Assembly (NCBI GenBank): GCA_036675815.1 | Contig: JAKFEE010000021.1 | Location: 124,001-188,000 of the forward strand | Direction: 5' to 3' | Length of the DNA: 64,000 bases | Source of the DNA: JAKFEE01 sp036675815 | GTDB taxonomy: Bacteria; Pseudomonadota; Alphaproteobacteria; Rhodospirillales; Magnetospirillaceae | Part shown: piece by piece, positions 27,561-36,529 of the stretch | How positions within the stretch are numbered: position 1 is the first letter of the stretch | How the letters are laid out: each line of letters opens with the position of its first letter | Made by a program: the position numbers and the translations under genes | Notes under the pieces: model-generated | Seen by the model: the letters and a program-made list of their open reading frames with translations, nothing else | Databases searched by the model: none | Told to the model about the DNA's origin: nothing

Positions 27561-28720
27561 GATGCTGCCCCGGAATAGGTACGGCCTTTCCAGCCGCCGC
27601 CGCGCCCGCGCCAGTGGCGCCATGCCGAGGCGATGGTCATCAGCGTGTAAAGAACGCCGGCCAGCGGCAGGCTGAGCGTGCGTTGACGCGGCAGGTCATA
27701 GAGCTTGACGGTCGGCCAGTAGGCGACGCACATCACCAACCAGGCGATGCCGCCGACGGCGCTGACGGCGCGATCACCGCTGATCGCGCCGCCGAAAAAG
27801 GCGGCCGGAGGCACCACGTACAGCACCACCATGCCGAGCACGGTGCCCAGCAGCAGCAGCGGCGAATGGCGCAACTGCGTGTAGGCCGTTCGCGCCACCA
27901 TATTCCAGAAATCGCCGAAGGCCGGATAGGGGCGGATCGAGCGGGTGGCCCGGGTCAGCCCCAGCCAGATGCGGCCACGGGCCTTGAGCAACCGTGCCAG
28001 GGCGCAATCGTCGATGATGGCGTTGCGGATGGCGGCGATGCCACCGGCAGCCTCCAGCGCCGCACGTCGGACCAGCATGCAGCCGCCGGCAGCACCGGCA
28101 ACGGCACTGCGCGAGTCGTTGACCCGCGGAAACGGGTACAGCTTCTGGAAGAAGAAGACGAAGGCCGGGACCAGCAGCTGTTCCGCCAGCGACCGGCAGT
28201 TGAGCAGGACCATGAGCGAGGTCAGGTCGAGCCCGTCGGCCTCGGCCTTGGTCACCAGCCGCACCAGCCCATCATGTCCATGCTCGATGTCGGCATCGGT
28301 GAACAGCAGGTAGTCAGCCTCGGGGTAGAGATCGGCCGCCTTGGCGACACCCTGCGACACCGCCCACATCTTGCCCGCCCACCCGTCGGGCAGCGGTGCC
28401 GCGGCGATCACGGTCAGCCGGTCGGCGGCGCCGATGGCGGCCGCCGTCCGAAGCGCCACTTCGGCGGTGCCGTCGCTGGAATGGTCGTCGACGACGACGA
28501 CGTGAAACGGTCCGGCATGATCCTGGCGCAGCAGCGAGCCGACCGAGCGGGCGATGACCTCGGCCTCGTCGCGCGCCGGCACCACCGCCACCACCGTCGG
28601 CAACGGCCCCTCGCTGGCCGGCAAACCCGCCGGCAGCCGCTGGTCGGCGCGCCAGAAGCGTCCATGCGCCACCAGCAATCCCAGCCACAGCACGAGCGAC
28701 AGCGCCGCGATCCAGATCAT
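27557..28720 (-). CDS. hpnB: Hopanoid-associated glycosyltransferase HpnB (GT2)
   Basis: This 387-residue protein is anchored by an N-terminal membrane helix (about 2-20). A GT-A domain follows with VVAVVPARDEAEVIARSV, VVVDDHSSDGTAEVA, LLFTDADIEHGHDG (DXD-type) and IRNAIIDDCALARLLKARG. Two to three C-terminal membrane helices complete it. HpnB is a standard member of hopanoid operons, presumed to glycosylate a hopanoid or related lipid at the cytoplasmic face; its acceptor is not established. It overlaps hpnM upstream (ATGA at 28720-28717) and hpnC downstream. Confidence 0.9.
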   Translation of the reverse strand: MIWIAALSLVLWLGLLVAHGRFWRADQRLPAGLPASEGPLPTVVAVVPARDEAEVIARSVGSLLRQDHAGPFHVVVVDDHSSDGTAEVALRTAAAIGAADRLTVIAAAPLPDGWAGKMWAVSQGVAKAADLYPEADYLLFTDADIEHGHDGLVRLVTKAEADGLDLTSLMVLLNCRSLAEQLLVPAFVFFFQKLYPFPRVNDSRSAVAGAAGGCMLVRRAALEAAGGIAAIRNAIIDDCALARLLKARGRIWLGLTRATRSIRPYPAFGDFWNMVARTAYTQLRHSPLLLLGTVLGMVVLYVVPPAAFFGGAISGDRAVSAVGGIAWLVMCVAYWPTVKLYDLPRQRTLSLPLAGVLYTLMTIASAWRHWRGRGGGWKGRTYSGAAS

Positions 28721-29334
28721 GGCGCCGTCGCCTGCTGCCGTGCCTTGGCCTCGAGCGCCCGGATCAGCTCCTCGACGCCGCCGCTCCTGAGCACCGCCAG
28801 GAACTGGCTGCGCTGGTTGGCAACCTCACTGATCCCTCCCATGTAGTAGACGTCGACGATTCGCCAGCCCTCCTCGCCCTGCTTGACCAGATAATCGAGC
28901 GCGACGTCATCGGCGCCTGGGCGCAGCAGGCGAGTCCGCACCAGGACGCCGCCCCCCGGCGCCTCCCGTGTGCCGGTCGTGGTGAACCCTTCGCCGTCAT
29001 AGTCGTCGAAGCGGGCGGCATAGGTGGCCGCTGACATGCGGGCGAAGGCGTCGATCAGGCGCCGGCGCTGGTCGGGCGAAAAGTTCTTCCAGTGGCGGCC
29101 CGAGGCGACGCGCGCCATCTCGCCATAATCATAGACCGCGTTCAGCACGGGGGCGAGCGATTGGAGGCGCCCCTCGTAGCCAAGGCGGCCCGCCTGCTGC
29201 ATGACATCGAGCAGGCTGGCATGCAATCTTTCGACGGAGGCGGTCGGCGATGGTTGCTGTGCCTGGGCCGCCGGCGCTATAAGCACCGTCGCCAGCACGA
29301 CAAGAACGACCTGTAAGACTCGACCGAAAGGCAC
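28717..29334 (-). CDS. hpnM: Hopanoid-associated periplasmic lipid carrier-like protein HpnM (MlaC family)
   Basis: This 205-residue protein has a signal peptide (VVLVVLATVLIAPAAQA, cleavage near AQA-QQ). An MlaC-like domain follows: YDYGEMARVASGRHWKNFSP, a central TTTGTREAPGGGVLVRTRL and WRIVDVYYMGGISEVANQRS. MlaC proteins carry phospholipid between membranes. HpnM lies at the head of the leftward operon and is divergent from hpnN, a predicted RND exporter, across 67 nt. The two probably cooperate in hopanoid or lipid transport to the outer membrane. Confidence 0.9.
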   Translation of the reverse strand: MPFGRVLQVVLVVLATVLIAPAAQAQQPSPTASVERLHASLLDVMQQAGRLGYEGRLQSLAPVLNAVYDYGEMARVASGRHWKNFSPDQRRRLIDAFARMSAATYAARFDDYDGEGFTTTGTREAPGGGVLVRTRLLRPGADDVALDYLVKQGEEGWRIVDVYYMGGISEVANQRSQFLAVLRSGGVEELIRALEAKARQQATAP

Positions 29335-29401
29335 GTTTTCCTCCTCGGTTCAGGGATGCGCGCATTAGGCAGACCGGGCATAGGCATAATCTGAAAGAAC
29401 G

Positions 29402-32044
29402 ATGAACGGCAAACACAATCCGGGCGCCATCCGCTCCGCCGGGCGCAGGCTATTGACCGCATGGATCCGATGGGTGCAGCGCAATGCCGGGCTCGTGCTG
29501 CTGCTCAGCACCGTGCTCAGCCTGGCCATGCTGGGGCTGGCGGTCACCCGCCTGACCATCAACACCAACACCGACGACATGCTGTCGCCGGAGCTGTCGT
29601 TCCGCCAATTGGACCGGGAGCAGCGCAAGGCCTTTCCGCAGTACTCCGACTTGCTGCTGGTCGTCGTCGACGGCATCGATGCCGACGCCACCGCAGATGC
29701 GGCGATGGCGCTGACTCGGCGCCTGCAGGCCGCGCCCGAGCTGTTCCGCACCGTGTTCTACCCGCCCGCCGAACCGTTCTTCCAGCAGAACGGCCTGCTG
29801 TACACGGAGGTGGCGGAACTGAACGCCATTTCCGACCGCATTGCCGAGGCGCAGGGGCTCTTGGCCAAGCTGGCCGGCGATGTCAGCCTGCGCGGCTTGT
29901 TCGACGTCATGGGCATGGCCGTCGAGCGGTTGCCGCCGGACGGCGCCGAAGCCGACACCCTGGGTGCCATGATGGATCGCATGGCCCGCGTCGCGGTGGC
30001 GCAAGCGCAGGGCCAGCCTGATGCGCTGGCATGGCGCGAGCTGCTGCACGGCGCGGCGACCTCGGACGTCGACCGCCCCGAGCTCGTGCTGGTGCAGCCG
30101 GTGCTGGATTTCGGCACCCTGCAGCCGGCCGAGCAGGCAATCGATGCCATCCGCCGCATCACCCAGGACCTTCAGCTCGGCGACAAGGGCGTGCGGGTGC
30201 GCCTGACCGGCAGCGCCGCGCTCGAGCAGGAAGAGCTGCAATCGCTGCAGCAGAACATGGGAATGATCAACCTGGCCTCGTTCCTGCTGGTGGCGGGGCT
30301 GCTGTTCGTCGCCTTGCGCTCGCCACGCCTGGGCCTGGCCACCCTGGTCACCATGCTGATGGGGCTGATCTGGACCACCGGCTTCGCCACCATCGCCATC
30401 GGCCATCTCAACCTGATCTCGGTCGCCTACGCCATCCTGTTCATCGGCCTCAGTGTCGATTACGGCATCCATTTCGGCCTGTGCGCCATGGAGACCACCG
30501 ACAATGGCGGCAACCCCAGGCGCGCCGTCCGCCGGGCGGGCGAACAGGTCGGCGGCGCCCTGGCACTGAGCTCGCTGACCGCCGCCATCGGCTTTTTCGC
30601 TTTCGTGCCCACCGCCTATATCGGGCTTGCCGAACTGGGGATCATCGCCGCTGCCGGCATGGCCATCGACCTGGTCGCCAACCTCACCGTGCTGCCGGCG
30701 TTGCTGACCGTGATGCCGCTGCCCCGGCGCGAGAGGCGGACATCGCGCCTTGCCGGCTTCACCGACGCCGGCAAGCACCTCGTCCAGCGCCACTCCGGCA
30801 AGGTGACCTTGGTCGCCATCGGCCTGGGGCTGGCCGCCCTGCTGGCCTTGCCGTTCGCCCGCTTCGATTTCGACCCGATGAACCTGCGGGATCCCAAGAC
30901 CGAATCGGTGCGCACCCTGCTCGACCTCATGTCGGACAGCCAGGCCAACCCCTACGCCATCACCATCCTGGCCGAGGACATCGGCGAAGCGCGCGTGATG
31001 GAGCGCCGCCTGGAAGGGCTGCCCGAAGTCGCCGGCGTCATCACCGTCGACGATCTGATTCCGGCCGATCAGGACGACAAATTGGGTACGATTTCCATGC
31101 TGTCGACGATGCTGGTGCCGGTGTTGATGGCCGAGGAAATGCCGCCGCCCACGCCCGAGGCGCGCCACATCGCCTGGACCGACTTCAATGCCCGGCTCTA
31201 CCAGGCAGCCGCGGGACAGGGGCCGCTGGCCGAGCCTGCGGCACGCCTCGCGGCGGCCTTCGCGCGTCTGAGCGCCGGCCAGGCGCCGAGCGACGCGACC
31301 TTGGCCGAGCTCGAGCACCGGCTGGTGGGCAGCCTGCCTCCTCGCCTCGACGAGTTGCGCCACAGCCTGGCGGCGCAGCCGGTGTCGCTGGAGACACTGC
31401 CGGACGAACTCAGCCGGCGCATGCTGGCCGCCGACGGGCGCGTGCGCATGCAGGTGCTGCCCGCCGGCGACATGCGTGACAGCACGGAGATGCGCCAGTT
31501 CATCGAAGCGGTGCGCGCCGAGGCGCCGCAAGCCACCGGCGCGCCGGTGGTGATCGCCGAGGCCGGCGATACCGTGGTCATGGCGTTCTGGCAGGCCACC
31601 GCCATCGCCCTGGGCATGATCCTGCTGCTGCTGACCGTGATCCTGCGTTCACTGCGCGACACCGTGCTGGTGCTGCTGCCGGTGACTTTGGCGACGCTGC
31701 TCACCATCGCCTCGTCGGTGCTGCTCGGCATGCCGTTCAATTTTGCCAACGTGCTGGTGCTGCCGTTGCTGTTCGGCATGAGCGTGTCCAACGGCATCCA
31801 CTTCGTGTTGCGCCGGCGCGAGGTCGGCGACGCCGCCCAGGTGATGGACACCTCGACGCCGCGGGCGGTGATGTTCAGCACGATGGCCACCATCGCCTCG
31901 TTCGGCACACTGGCCTTCTCCGATCACCGCGGCACCGCCAGCATGGGTATGATGCTCACCCTGGCCATCATCTATACCCTGATCTCGACCCTGGTCATCC
32001 TGCCGACCTTCACCGCCTGGCTGACGCGGCGGCACGCTGCCTAG
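29402..32044 (+). CDS. hpnN: Hopanoid-associated RND-type transporter HpnN
   Basis: This 880-residue MMPL/RND protein has a first membrane helix near 25-45, a periplasmic domain, helices near 280-440 including ILFIGLSVDYGIHFGL, a second periplasmic domain and a final helix bundle with LPLLFGMSVSNGIHFVLRRR. HpnN is known to move hopanoids from the inner to the outer membrane. It is divergent from hpnM. No adaptor or outer-membrane factor is adjacent, consistent with the HpnN subfamily acting without TolC. Confidence 0.93.
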   Translation: MNGKHNPGAIRSAGRRLLTAWIRWVQRNAGLVLLLSTVLSLAMLGLAVTRLTINTNTDDMLSPELSFRQLDREQRKAFPQYSDLLLVVVDGIDADATADAAMALTRRLQAAPELFRTVFYPPAEPFFQQNGLLYTEVAELNAISDRIAEAQGLLAKLAGDVSLRGLFDVMGMAVERLPPDGAEADTLGAMMDRMARVAVAQAQGQPDALAWRELLHGAATSDVDRPELVLVQPVLDFGTLQPAEQAIDAIRRITQDLQLGDKGVRVRLTGSAALEQEELQSLQQNMGMINLASFLLVAGLLFVALRSPRLGLATLVTMLMGLIWTTGFATIAIGHLNLISVAYAILFIGLSVDYGIHFGLCAMETTDNGGNPRRAVRRAGEQVGGALALSSLTAAIGFFAFVPTAYIGLAELGIIAAAGMAIDLVANLTVLPALLTVMPLPRRERRTSRLAGFTDAGKHLVQRHSGKVTLVAIGLGLAALLALPFARFDFDPMNLRDPKTESVRTLLDLMSDSQANPYAITILAEDIGEARVMERRLEGLPEVAGVITVDDLIPADQDDKLGTISMLSTMLVPVLMAEEMPPPTPEARHIAWTDFNARLYQAAAGQGPLAEPAARLAAAFARLSAGQAPSDATLAELEHRLVGSLPPRLDELRHSLAAQPVSLETLPDELSRRMLAADGRVRMQVLPAGDMRDSTEMRQFIEAVRAEAPQATGAPVVIAEAGDTVVMAFWQATAIALGMILLLLTVILRSLRDTVLVLLPVTLATLLTIASSVLLGMPFNFANVLVLPLLFGMSVSNGIHFVLRRREVGDAAQVMDTSTPRAVMFSTMATIASFGTLAFSDHRGTASMGMMLTLAIIYTLISTLVILPTFTAWLTRRHAA

Positions 32045-32178
32045 CCGGCGCCACCGCAATGATCGTTTTCGTGCCCTCAACATAACTTGTGGTAATTCGT
32101 CGTTACGATAGAGACAACCCTCAGCCGAGGCTAGACTGTCCGTCGAATACCGTCAGGACATCAGACGAGAGGGTCACT

Positions 32179-32496
32179 ATGAGCCGTCGATTTCTCATCA
32201 TGATTGCCGCCGGATTAGTGATGCCCATCGCACCTTCGACATTTGCCCAAGAATCCGGCCAATATGTGTGTGAGCAGGACCTGGACCGCATCGCCGGTAT
32301 GTACCGCGACAGGATTGGCGCCCTCTCCGACACCGACCGCGCCGAAGCGGACCGCCTGATGCAGATCGCGCGCAGCAGGTGTGCCCAGGGTTCGCCCGGG
32401 GCGCTCAACACCCGCAGCAAGGAGGCGGCGGCCCTCATCCAGAAGCTGGAAAGCGTGCCCCCGTCCTCGCAGGCCACCGTACCGCCGGCGCGCTGA
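32179..32496 (+). CDS. Small secreted protein of unknown function, 105 residues
   Basis: The protein starts MSRRFLIMIAAGLVMPIAPS with a likely signal peptide ending near TFA-QE. The mature part is helical and has two cysteines (in YVCEQDLDR and ARSRCAQG) that could form a disulphide bridge. The start has GAGAGGG upstream. It follows hpnN by 134 nt and is followed by a hairpin at 32512-32536. No family is recognised. Confidence 0.6.
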   Translation: MSRRFLIMIAAGLVMPIAPSTFAQESGQYVCEQDLDRIAGMYRDRIGALSDTDRAEADRLMQIARSRCAQGSPGALNTRSKEAAALIQKLESVPPSSQATVPPAR

Positions 32497-32511
32497 TCAA
32501 CGCGTCGTGAG

Positions 32512-32539
32512 GCGAAGGCCCCGCCGGGACCTTCGCTTT
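32512..32539 (+). terminator. Hairpin terminator between convergent genes
   Basis: GCGAAGG (32512-32518) pairs with CCTTCGC (32530-32536), with a GC-rich loop and a short T-run after it. It lies between the small secreted-protein gene and the end of the convergent synthase gene (32556). The T-run is only three bases on the plus strand. Confidence 0.4.
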
Positions 32540-32555
32540 CCCGGAGCCTGAACGT

Positions 32556-34517
32556 CTACGCCGCCTCCTCGCCAAAGGCGCGGCGCAACAGGTTGCGCAT
32601 GAGGCGACGGCCCGAGGGTGGCTGCGGCGGCTGTGTCGAATAGGCGCCACCGAACAGGGTGGCGATCAGCGTTTCGCGGGCCGCATCGTCGAGAGGCGCG
32701 AAGGCGACGGCGAGGCTGCCCTGGGCGGTGGCTACGACGCTGGCCTTCAACCAGCCGACCGGCGGGAACAGAATCTCGGCCGGGGCACCCAGGATGGCCG
32801 CCGGCGCCTCCGCCCGCAGTCTCGCCCCACCAAGCGACATATCGATGAAACGAGCGGGAAACTCCAGGCCCGCGACCCGCACGACCGCCGCTTCGTCGAC
32901 GTAGAAGCGCTCTTCCTTGCGCCGGCGCGGCGCATCGAAGCAGATGAGCCAGCCGATCGCCAGGGTGACGATGTTGAGCGCCCCCCAGAACGCGGCGACC
33001 GGAAAGAAATCCTGGTCATGCACGATACGAAAGCTGGGCACCGAATTGATGAGCAGCCCCGCCGCCGTCAACGCGATCGCCGCGGAAATGGACGCCAACG
33101 TGACGTAGTCGATCGACAGTTGGTTGAGAGTGCCTTTGGGTGTGACCCTGAACGGCTTTCCGAATGGTTTGACCAGGCTCATGATCAACGTCGGCAGCAG
33201 GCGGAAGGTCGAGAACACGCCGATCGCCGTCGACAACACCGGGGCATATTTCCCGCCGACGAACCACTGCATCGACCAGTAATAGCCAAGCAGCATCGGA
33301 ATCTGGCACGAGACGAGGTCGTCGACGGACGTGAAATGGAGCGGCATGAGGCCGGTGAGCAGGTAAACGATGGGCACGAGCAGCATCATCAGCCGTGTCG
33401 GATACTGAATGAGCCATGAGGTCGGCAGGAAGAGGAGCCGTTGGAGGGGAGTGAGGCCGCCCTTGCCCAGCGGCCCCTCGGGCAGGAACAGCGTCTGGAT
33501 GGCGCCTTGGCACCAACGCGCCCGCTGCACGAAGTACGCCTCCACCGATTCGGGAGCGAGGCCTTGGCTCAATCGTTCATTGAGGTAGCGCGTGCGGAAC
33601 CCCTTGCGCAGCATGGCAAGGGTCGTCAGCAGGTCCTCGGTGATGCTCGACGTCGGCACGCCGTCGATGGCCACGAGCGCTTCGCGGCGGATGAGGCTGC
33701 ATGAACCGCAGCAGAACGACACGCCCCAGGCATCACGGCTGGCGGCCATATCGTCGAAAAACAGCCGTTGCTCGTCCGGCCAGTCGTTGGCGACCAGCAG
33801 GTTCATCTGCACCGGGTCCTTGTTGAAGAAATGCTGCGGCGTCTGCACGATGCCCAGGGTCTGGTCAGCAAACAAGCCGACGGTTCTGCGCAGGAAATTC
33901 CGCGATGCAACGAAGTCGGCGTCGAAGATGGCGATGAATTCGCCGGAGCTTGCCGCCAATCCATTATTGAGATTGCCGGCTTTGGCATGGTTGTTGTCGC
34001 GGCGCACGACATAGTGGACGCCCTTGGCCTGGCAGAAATCGCGCAGCCAAGCGCGGCGACCATCGTCCAGGACATAGACGCGGAAATTGGGGTAGTCGAT
34101 GTGCTTGGCGCCGACGATGCTTTTCTCCAAGACCTCGAGCGGCTCGTTGTAGGTGGGGATGAAGACGTCGACGCTGGGAAAGCGGCCGGAGCGCACCAAT
34201 TCACGTTCGGCGCGCGCCGCCTCGTCGCCGCCGCGGTTCGCCCGGGACATGATGAGGAGGAAGGTGGCGACTTCGAAGAAGGCGGCCCATTCGCAGGCGG
34301 CGACAAACCATATCCACGCCACCTCCCACCACGGGCCGTCGACGGGAATGACCGTGTCGGTCAGGCGCCAAACCAGGTAGCGCAGCGCAACCACGGCGGT
34401 GATCGCCGCGACCACGGTTCGGGCGCGGTTGCTGTTCCGATCGAGTTCGGGCGCGATGCCGACATAAAATCCCGCCAGGATGAGCAAAGGGCCAAAGGAG
34501 ACGGGATCAAACAACAT
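32556..34517 (-). CDS. Membrane polysaccharide synthase (GT2) with C-terminal PilZ c-di-GMP domain, BgsA/BcsA-like
   Basis: This 653-residue processive glycosyltransferase has N-terminal membrane helices and a GT-A core: VYVLDDGRRAWL, AIFDADFVASRNF, SSITEDLLTTLAML and the acceptor motif QRARWCQGA (QXXRW). Several more helices follow, then a PilZ domain. The PilZ signatures are Arg533-X3-Arg537 in RRRKEER and Asp559-X-Ser561-X2-Gly564 in DMSLGGARL, so c-di-GMP should activate it. It overlaps the upstream membrane-fusion gene by 11 nt. No BcsB, BcsC or BcsZ is present, so it is not a standard cellulose operon. The two-gene layout resembles the mixed-linkage beta-glucan pair BgsB-BgsA of Sinorhizobium; the actual polymer is unknown. 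Confidence 0.87.
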   Translation of the reverse strand: MLFDPVSFGPLLILAGFYVGIAPELDRNSNRARTVVAAITAVVALRYLVWRLTDTVIPVDGPWWEVAWIWFVAACEWAAFFEVATFLLIMSRANRGGDEAARAERELVRSGRFPSVDVFIPTYNEPLEVLEKSIVGAKHIDYPNFRVYVLDDGRRAWLRDFCQAKGVHYVVRRDNNHAKAGNLNNGLAASSGEFIAIFDADFVASRNFLRRTVGLFADQTLGIVQTPQHFFNKDPVQMNLLVANDWPDEQRLFFDDMAASRDAWGVSFCCGSCSLIRREALVAIDGVPTSSITEDLLTTLAMLRKGFRTRYLNERLSQGLAPESVEAYFVQRARWCQGAIQTLFLPEGPLGKGGLTPLQRLLFLPTSWLIQYPTRLMMLLVPIVYLLTGLMPLHFTSVDDLVSCQIPMLLGYYWSMQWFVGGKYAPVLSTAIGVFSTFRLLPTLIMSLVKPFGKPFRVTPKGTLNQLSIDYVTLASISAAIALTAAGLLINSVPSFRIVHDQDFFPVAAFWGALNIVTLAIGWLICFDAPRRRKEERFYVDEAAVVRVAGLEFPARFIDMSLGGARLRAEAPAAILGAPAEILFPPVGWLKASVVATAQGSLAVAFAPLDDAARETLIATLFGGAYSTQPPQPPSGRRLMRNLLRRAFGEEAA

Positions 34518-35793
34518 CCCATAGCGCCTTGAACGGCCCCCATGGATTGAGGCGTTGCGGCAAGCGCACCTCGACATGCCGCCCGACCTGGCAGTAGCTG
34601 GCGGTGTCGGCCCTTACGTCGACGGCATCCGGCTCGATCAGGACGTGAAACTGGTTCAACCGCGGCGCATCGAGCTTGGCCGCCAGCGTTCGATCCTCGG
34701 CCGTGGCGCTGACGCCACGCAGGGCAACGACCCGCCCAGTCCTGAACTCGAGGCTGCCGACGAGGCGATAGCTCACCTCGTCACCAATGTTGATGGTCTC
34801 AAAACGGCTGTCCGCAACCAGGGCATCGATGAAACTGGTCCGACAGTCGAGTAGTTGCGCAATCTCGCTGCCAATCTGCACTGCCTTGTCGCGCTGCACC
34901 AAGACGCGCCAGACCACCGCGTCTGCGGGCGCGGTCAGCGTGACTTCACCGGCTTGCTCCAGGCGAGCCTCCTCGACGGCAATCTGCCGCCCGATCTCGG
35001 CAACCCGCGTCTGCTGTTCCGCCCGGCGGGCGGTCAGGTCGAGGATCTGCATCTCGATCTCGTCGCTGCGCTGTCGATCGTAGGGAACGTCATTGCGCCC
35101 CATGCCCAGAAAGATGCCGTCGTCTGCGTTCTGTTTCTGAAGTTCGAGGCGCCGGATCGTCTGCTCGATGCCCTCGGCGACCGCTCGTGCGTAGTCTCGC
35201 TCGGCTAAGGCCTCGTCATAGGCCTGCTGCGATCCATGCCCGGTCCGCAGCAATTGCTCGCGGCGCTGCAGGACCCGCTCCTTGCCGTGCAGCACGGCCT
35301 GCTGCGCCTGCAAGGCGGCGTGCTGTTCGCCCCGGGCGGCTTGGAGGTCGCTGACCGTGGCCAACTGGAACGCCCGGCGGCGCTGGCCAAGCTCCGCTTG
35401 CAAGTGTTCCAGGCCGGCAATTTGTTCGGAAAGGGCCGCCACCCGGCGGGTAAGGCTTTCCCGTTCGGTCGTGAGCTCGCCTAGGAAGCTGCGGTTCACC
35501 CTCTCGTTGCGCACCGTGGCGACGAGGTCGCCTTTTTTCAGGGTCTGCCGCGGGCCGACAACCCGCCCCTCGATCACACCATCAATGGGTGTATGGATAC
35601 TCATCAGGTGAGCGTTAACGATGGCATCAATACTCGTGTAATAGACAAAATGGGGAGCCAATAGAAATGCTCCGAACACCACGAGAGCAATGCCAATGGT
35701 TACGCGCACTCTCCTCCTGTTCAAAAACTTCAATCTTGGCGTGCGCGGCGCCTCCAAAGCCTTTGCCGTTTCCTCATCCCTATTGATGAACAT
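34507..35793 (-). CDS. HlyD-family membrane fusion protein, partner of the polysaccharide synthase (BgsB-like)
   Basis: With the ATG at 35793 the protein has 428 residues (a GTG at 35865 would add 24). It has one membrane helix near residues 28-48, then a biotinyl-lipoyl-like hairpin: IHTPIDGVIEGRVVGPRQTLKKGDLVA before, and VTLTAPADAVVWRVLVQRDKAVQIGSEI after, a long alpha-helical coiled coil (about 95-270). Such proteins bridge the inner membrane to the periplasm during export. The 11-nt overlap with the synthase gene implies a fixed ratio of the two. No ABC or TolC-type partner is adjacent. Confidence 0.82.
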   Translation of the reverse strand: MFINRDEETAKALEAPRTPRLKFLNRRRVRVTIGIALVVFGAFLLAPHFVYYTSIDAIVNAHLMSIHTPIDGVIEGRVVGPRQTLKKGDLVATVRNERVNRSFLGELTTERESLTRRVAALSEQIAGLEHLQAELGQRRRAFQLATVSDLQAARGEQHAALQAQQAVLHGKERVLQRREQLLRTGHGSQQAYDEALAERDYARAVAEGIEQTIRRLELQKQNADDGIFLGMGRNDVPYDRQRSDEIEMQILDLTARRAEQQTRVAEIGRQIAVEEARLEQAGEVTLTAPADAVVWRVLVQRDKAVQIGSEIAQLLDCRTSFIDALVADSRFETINIGDEVSYRLVGSLEFRTGRVVALRGVSATAEDRTLAAKLDAPRLNQFHVLIEPDAVDVRADTASYCQVGRHVEVRLPQRLNPWGPFKALWDVV

Positions 35794-35936
35794 CCACCAA
35801 CCCTGCTCAGCCGACGCCTGGGTTCGCCGGCCTGCGTCCAGCACCTTCGATGCGACGCCTACCACGTATACCTCAGCAGTTATATTTCCGGTGAGGGGCG
35901 GGGAAGGTCAACAGGGTATAGCGGTCCGGACGGGTG

Positions 35937-35969
35937 CAGGAACTCACCCACACGATGACAGTGGCCGGC
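35937..35969 (+). pseudogene. Fragment of an alpha-hydroxy-acid oxidase gene (C-terminal tail copy)
   Basis: These 33 bases match 36443-36475 with two mismatches and encode the same QELTHTMTVAG tail. It appears to be the end of a second, upstream copy of the oxidase gene whose remainder has been lost. It lies in the leader of the divergent polysaccharide synthase pair, so it may now be part of that promoter region. Confidence 0.6.
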
Positions 35970-36137
35970 CGGATAGATCCCCTTCACCTCGCCACGGCGA
36001 CGACCACGCCCTGCCGCATCGCCACCGCGGTCAGGTGCAAGAAATTCCGGCTAGCCAGACAGCGCGGAACCGCGCTGGTTCCTGTTTTTCGCAGTGCCCC
36101 TGGGATTGGGATTCGATGCGCGCTTGAGGAGGGATTC

Positions 36138-36517
36138 ATGGCCATGACTCTGGGACGACGGGACTTTTTCGCCGTTGCCGCCGCCGGCGCCGCGGCCGGC
36201 CTGCCGCTGCGCCTGGCACGGGCGCAAGAGCGCGGCAGCCTCGAGCCGGTGGCGACGCCGTACACGGCGCCTACGGGCGAGCGCGCGCTGAAGATCATCA
36301 ACCACAGCGGCATCGCCGCGGCACCGACGTGTTCAAGGCCCTGGCCCTCGGCGCCGACGCCGTGGCGCTGGGGCGGCCGGTGTTGTACGGCCTCGCCCTC
36401 GGCGGCGCCGCCGGCGTCGAGAGCGTCTATGCCCACATCGAGCAGGAACTCACCCATACGATGACGGTGGCCGGCGCCGGTTCGATCGAGGAAATCCAGC
36501 GGCAGTTCCTGATGTGA
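36138..36517 (+). pseudogene. FMN-dependent alpha-hydroxy-acid oxidase, internally deleted and frameshifted
   Basis: An ATG at 36138 opens a Tat-type signal (LGRRDFFAVAAAGAAAGLPL) and a family N-terminus ending GERALKIIN. The sequence then jumps to the C-terminal GIRRGTDVFKALALGAD motif, losing roughly 250 residues of the FMN barrel. At about 36314 one C appears to be missing (GGCATCGCCGCGG where GGCATCCGCCGCGG would keep frame), so the tail DVFKALALGADAVALGRPV to EIQRQFLM at 36517 is in another frame. Both lesions remove function. Intact relatives oxidise lactate or similar acids. Confidence 0.75.
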
Positions 36518-36529
36518 GCGCGAGCGCCC

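Noticed and set aside
32556..34517. Calling the synthase bcsA (cellulose synthase)
   Set aside because: BcsB, BcsC and BcsZ are missing and an HlyD-type partner is present, so cellulose is not supported.
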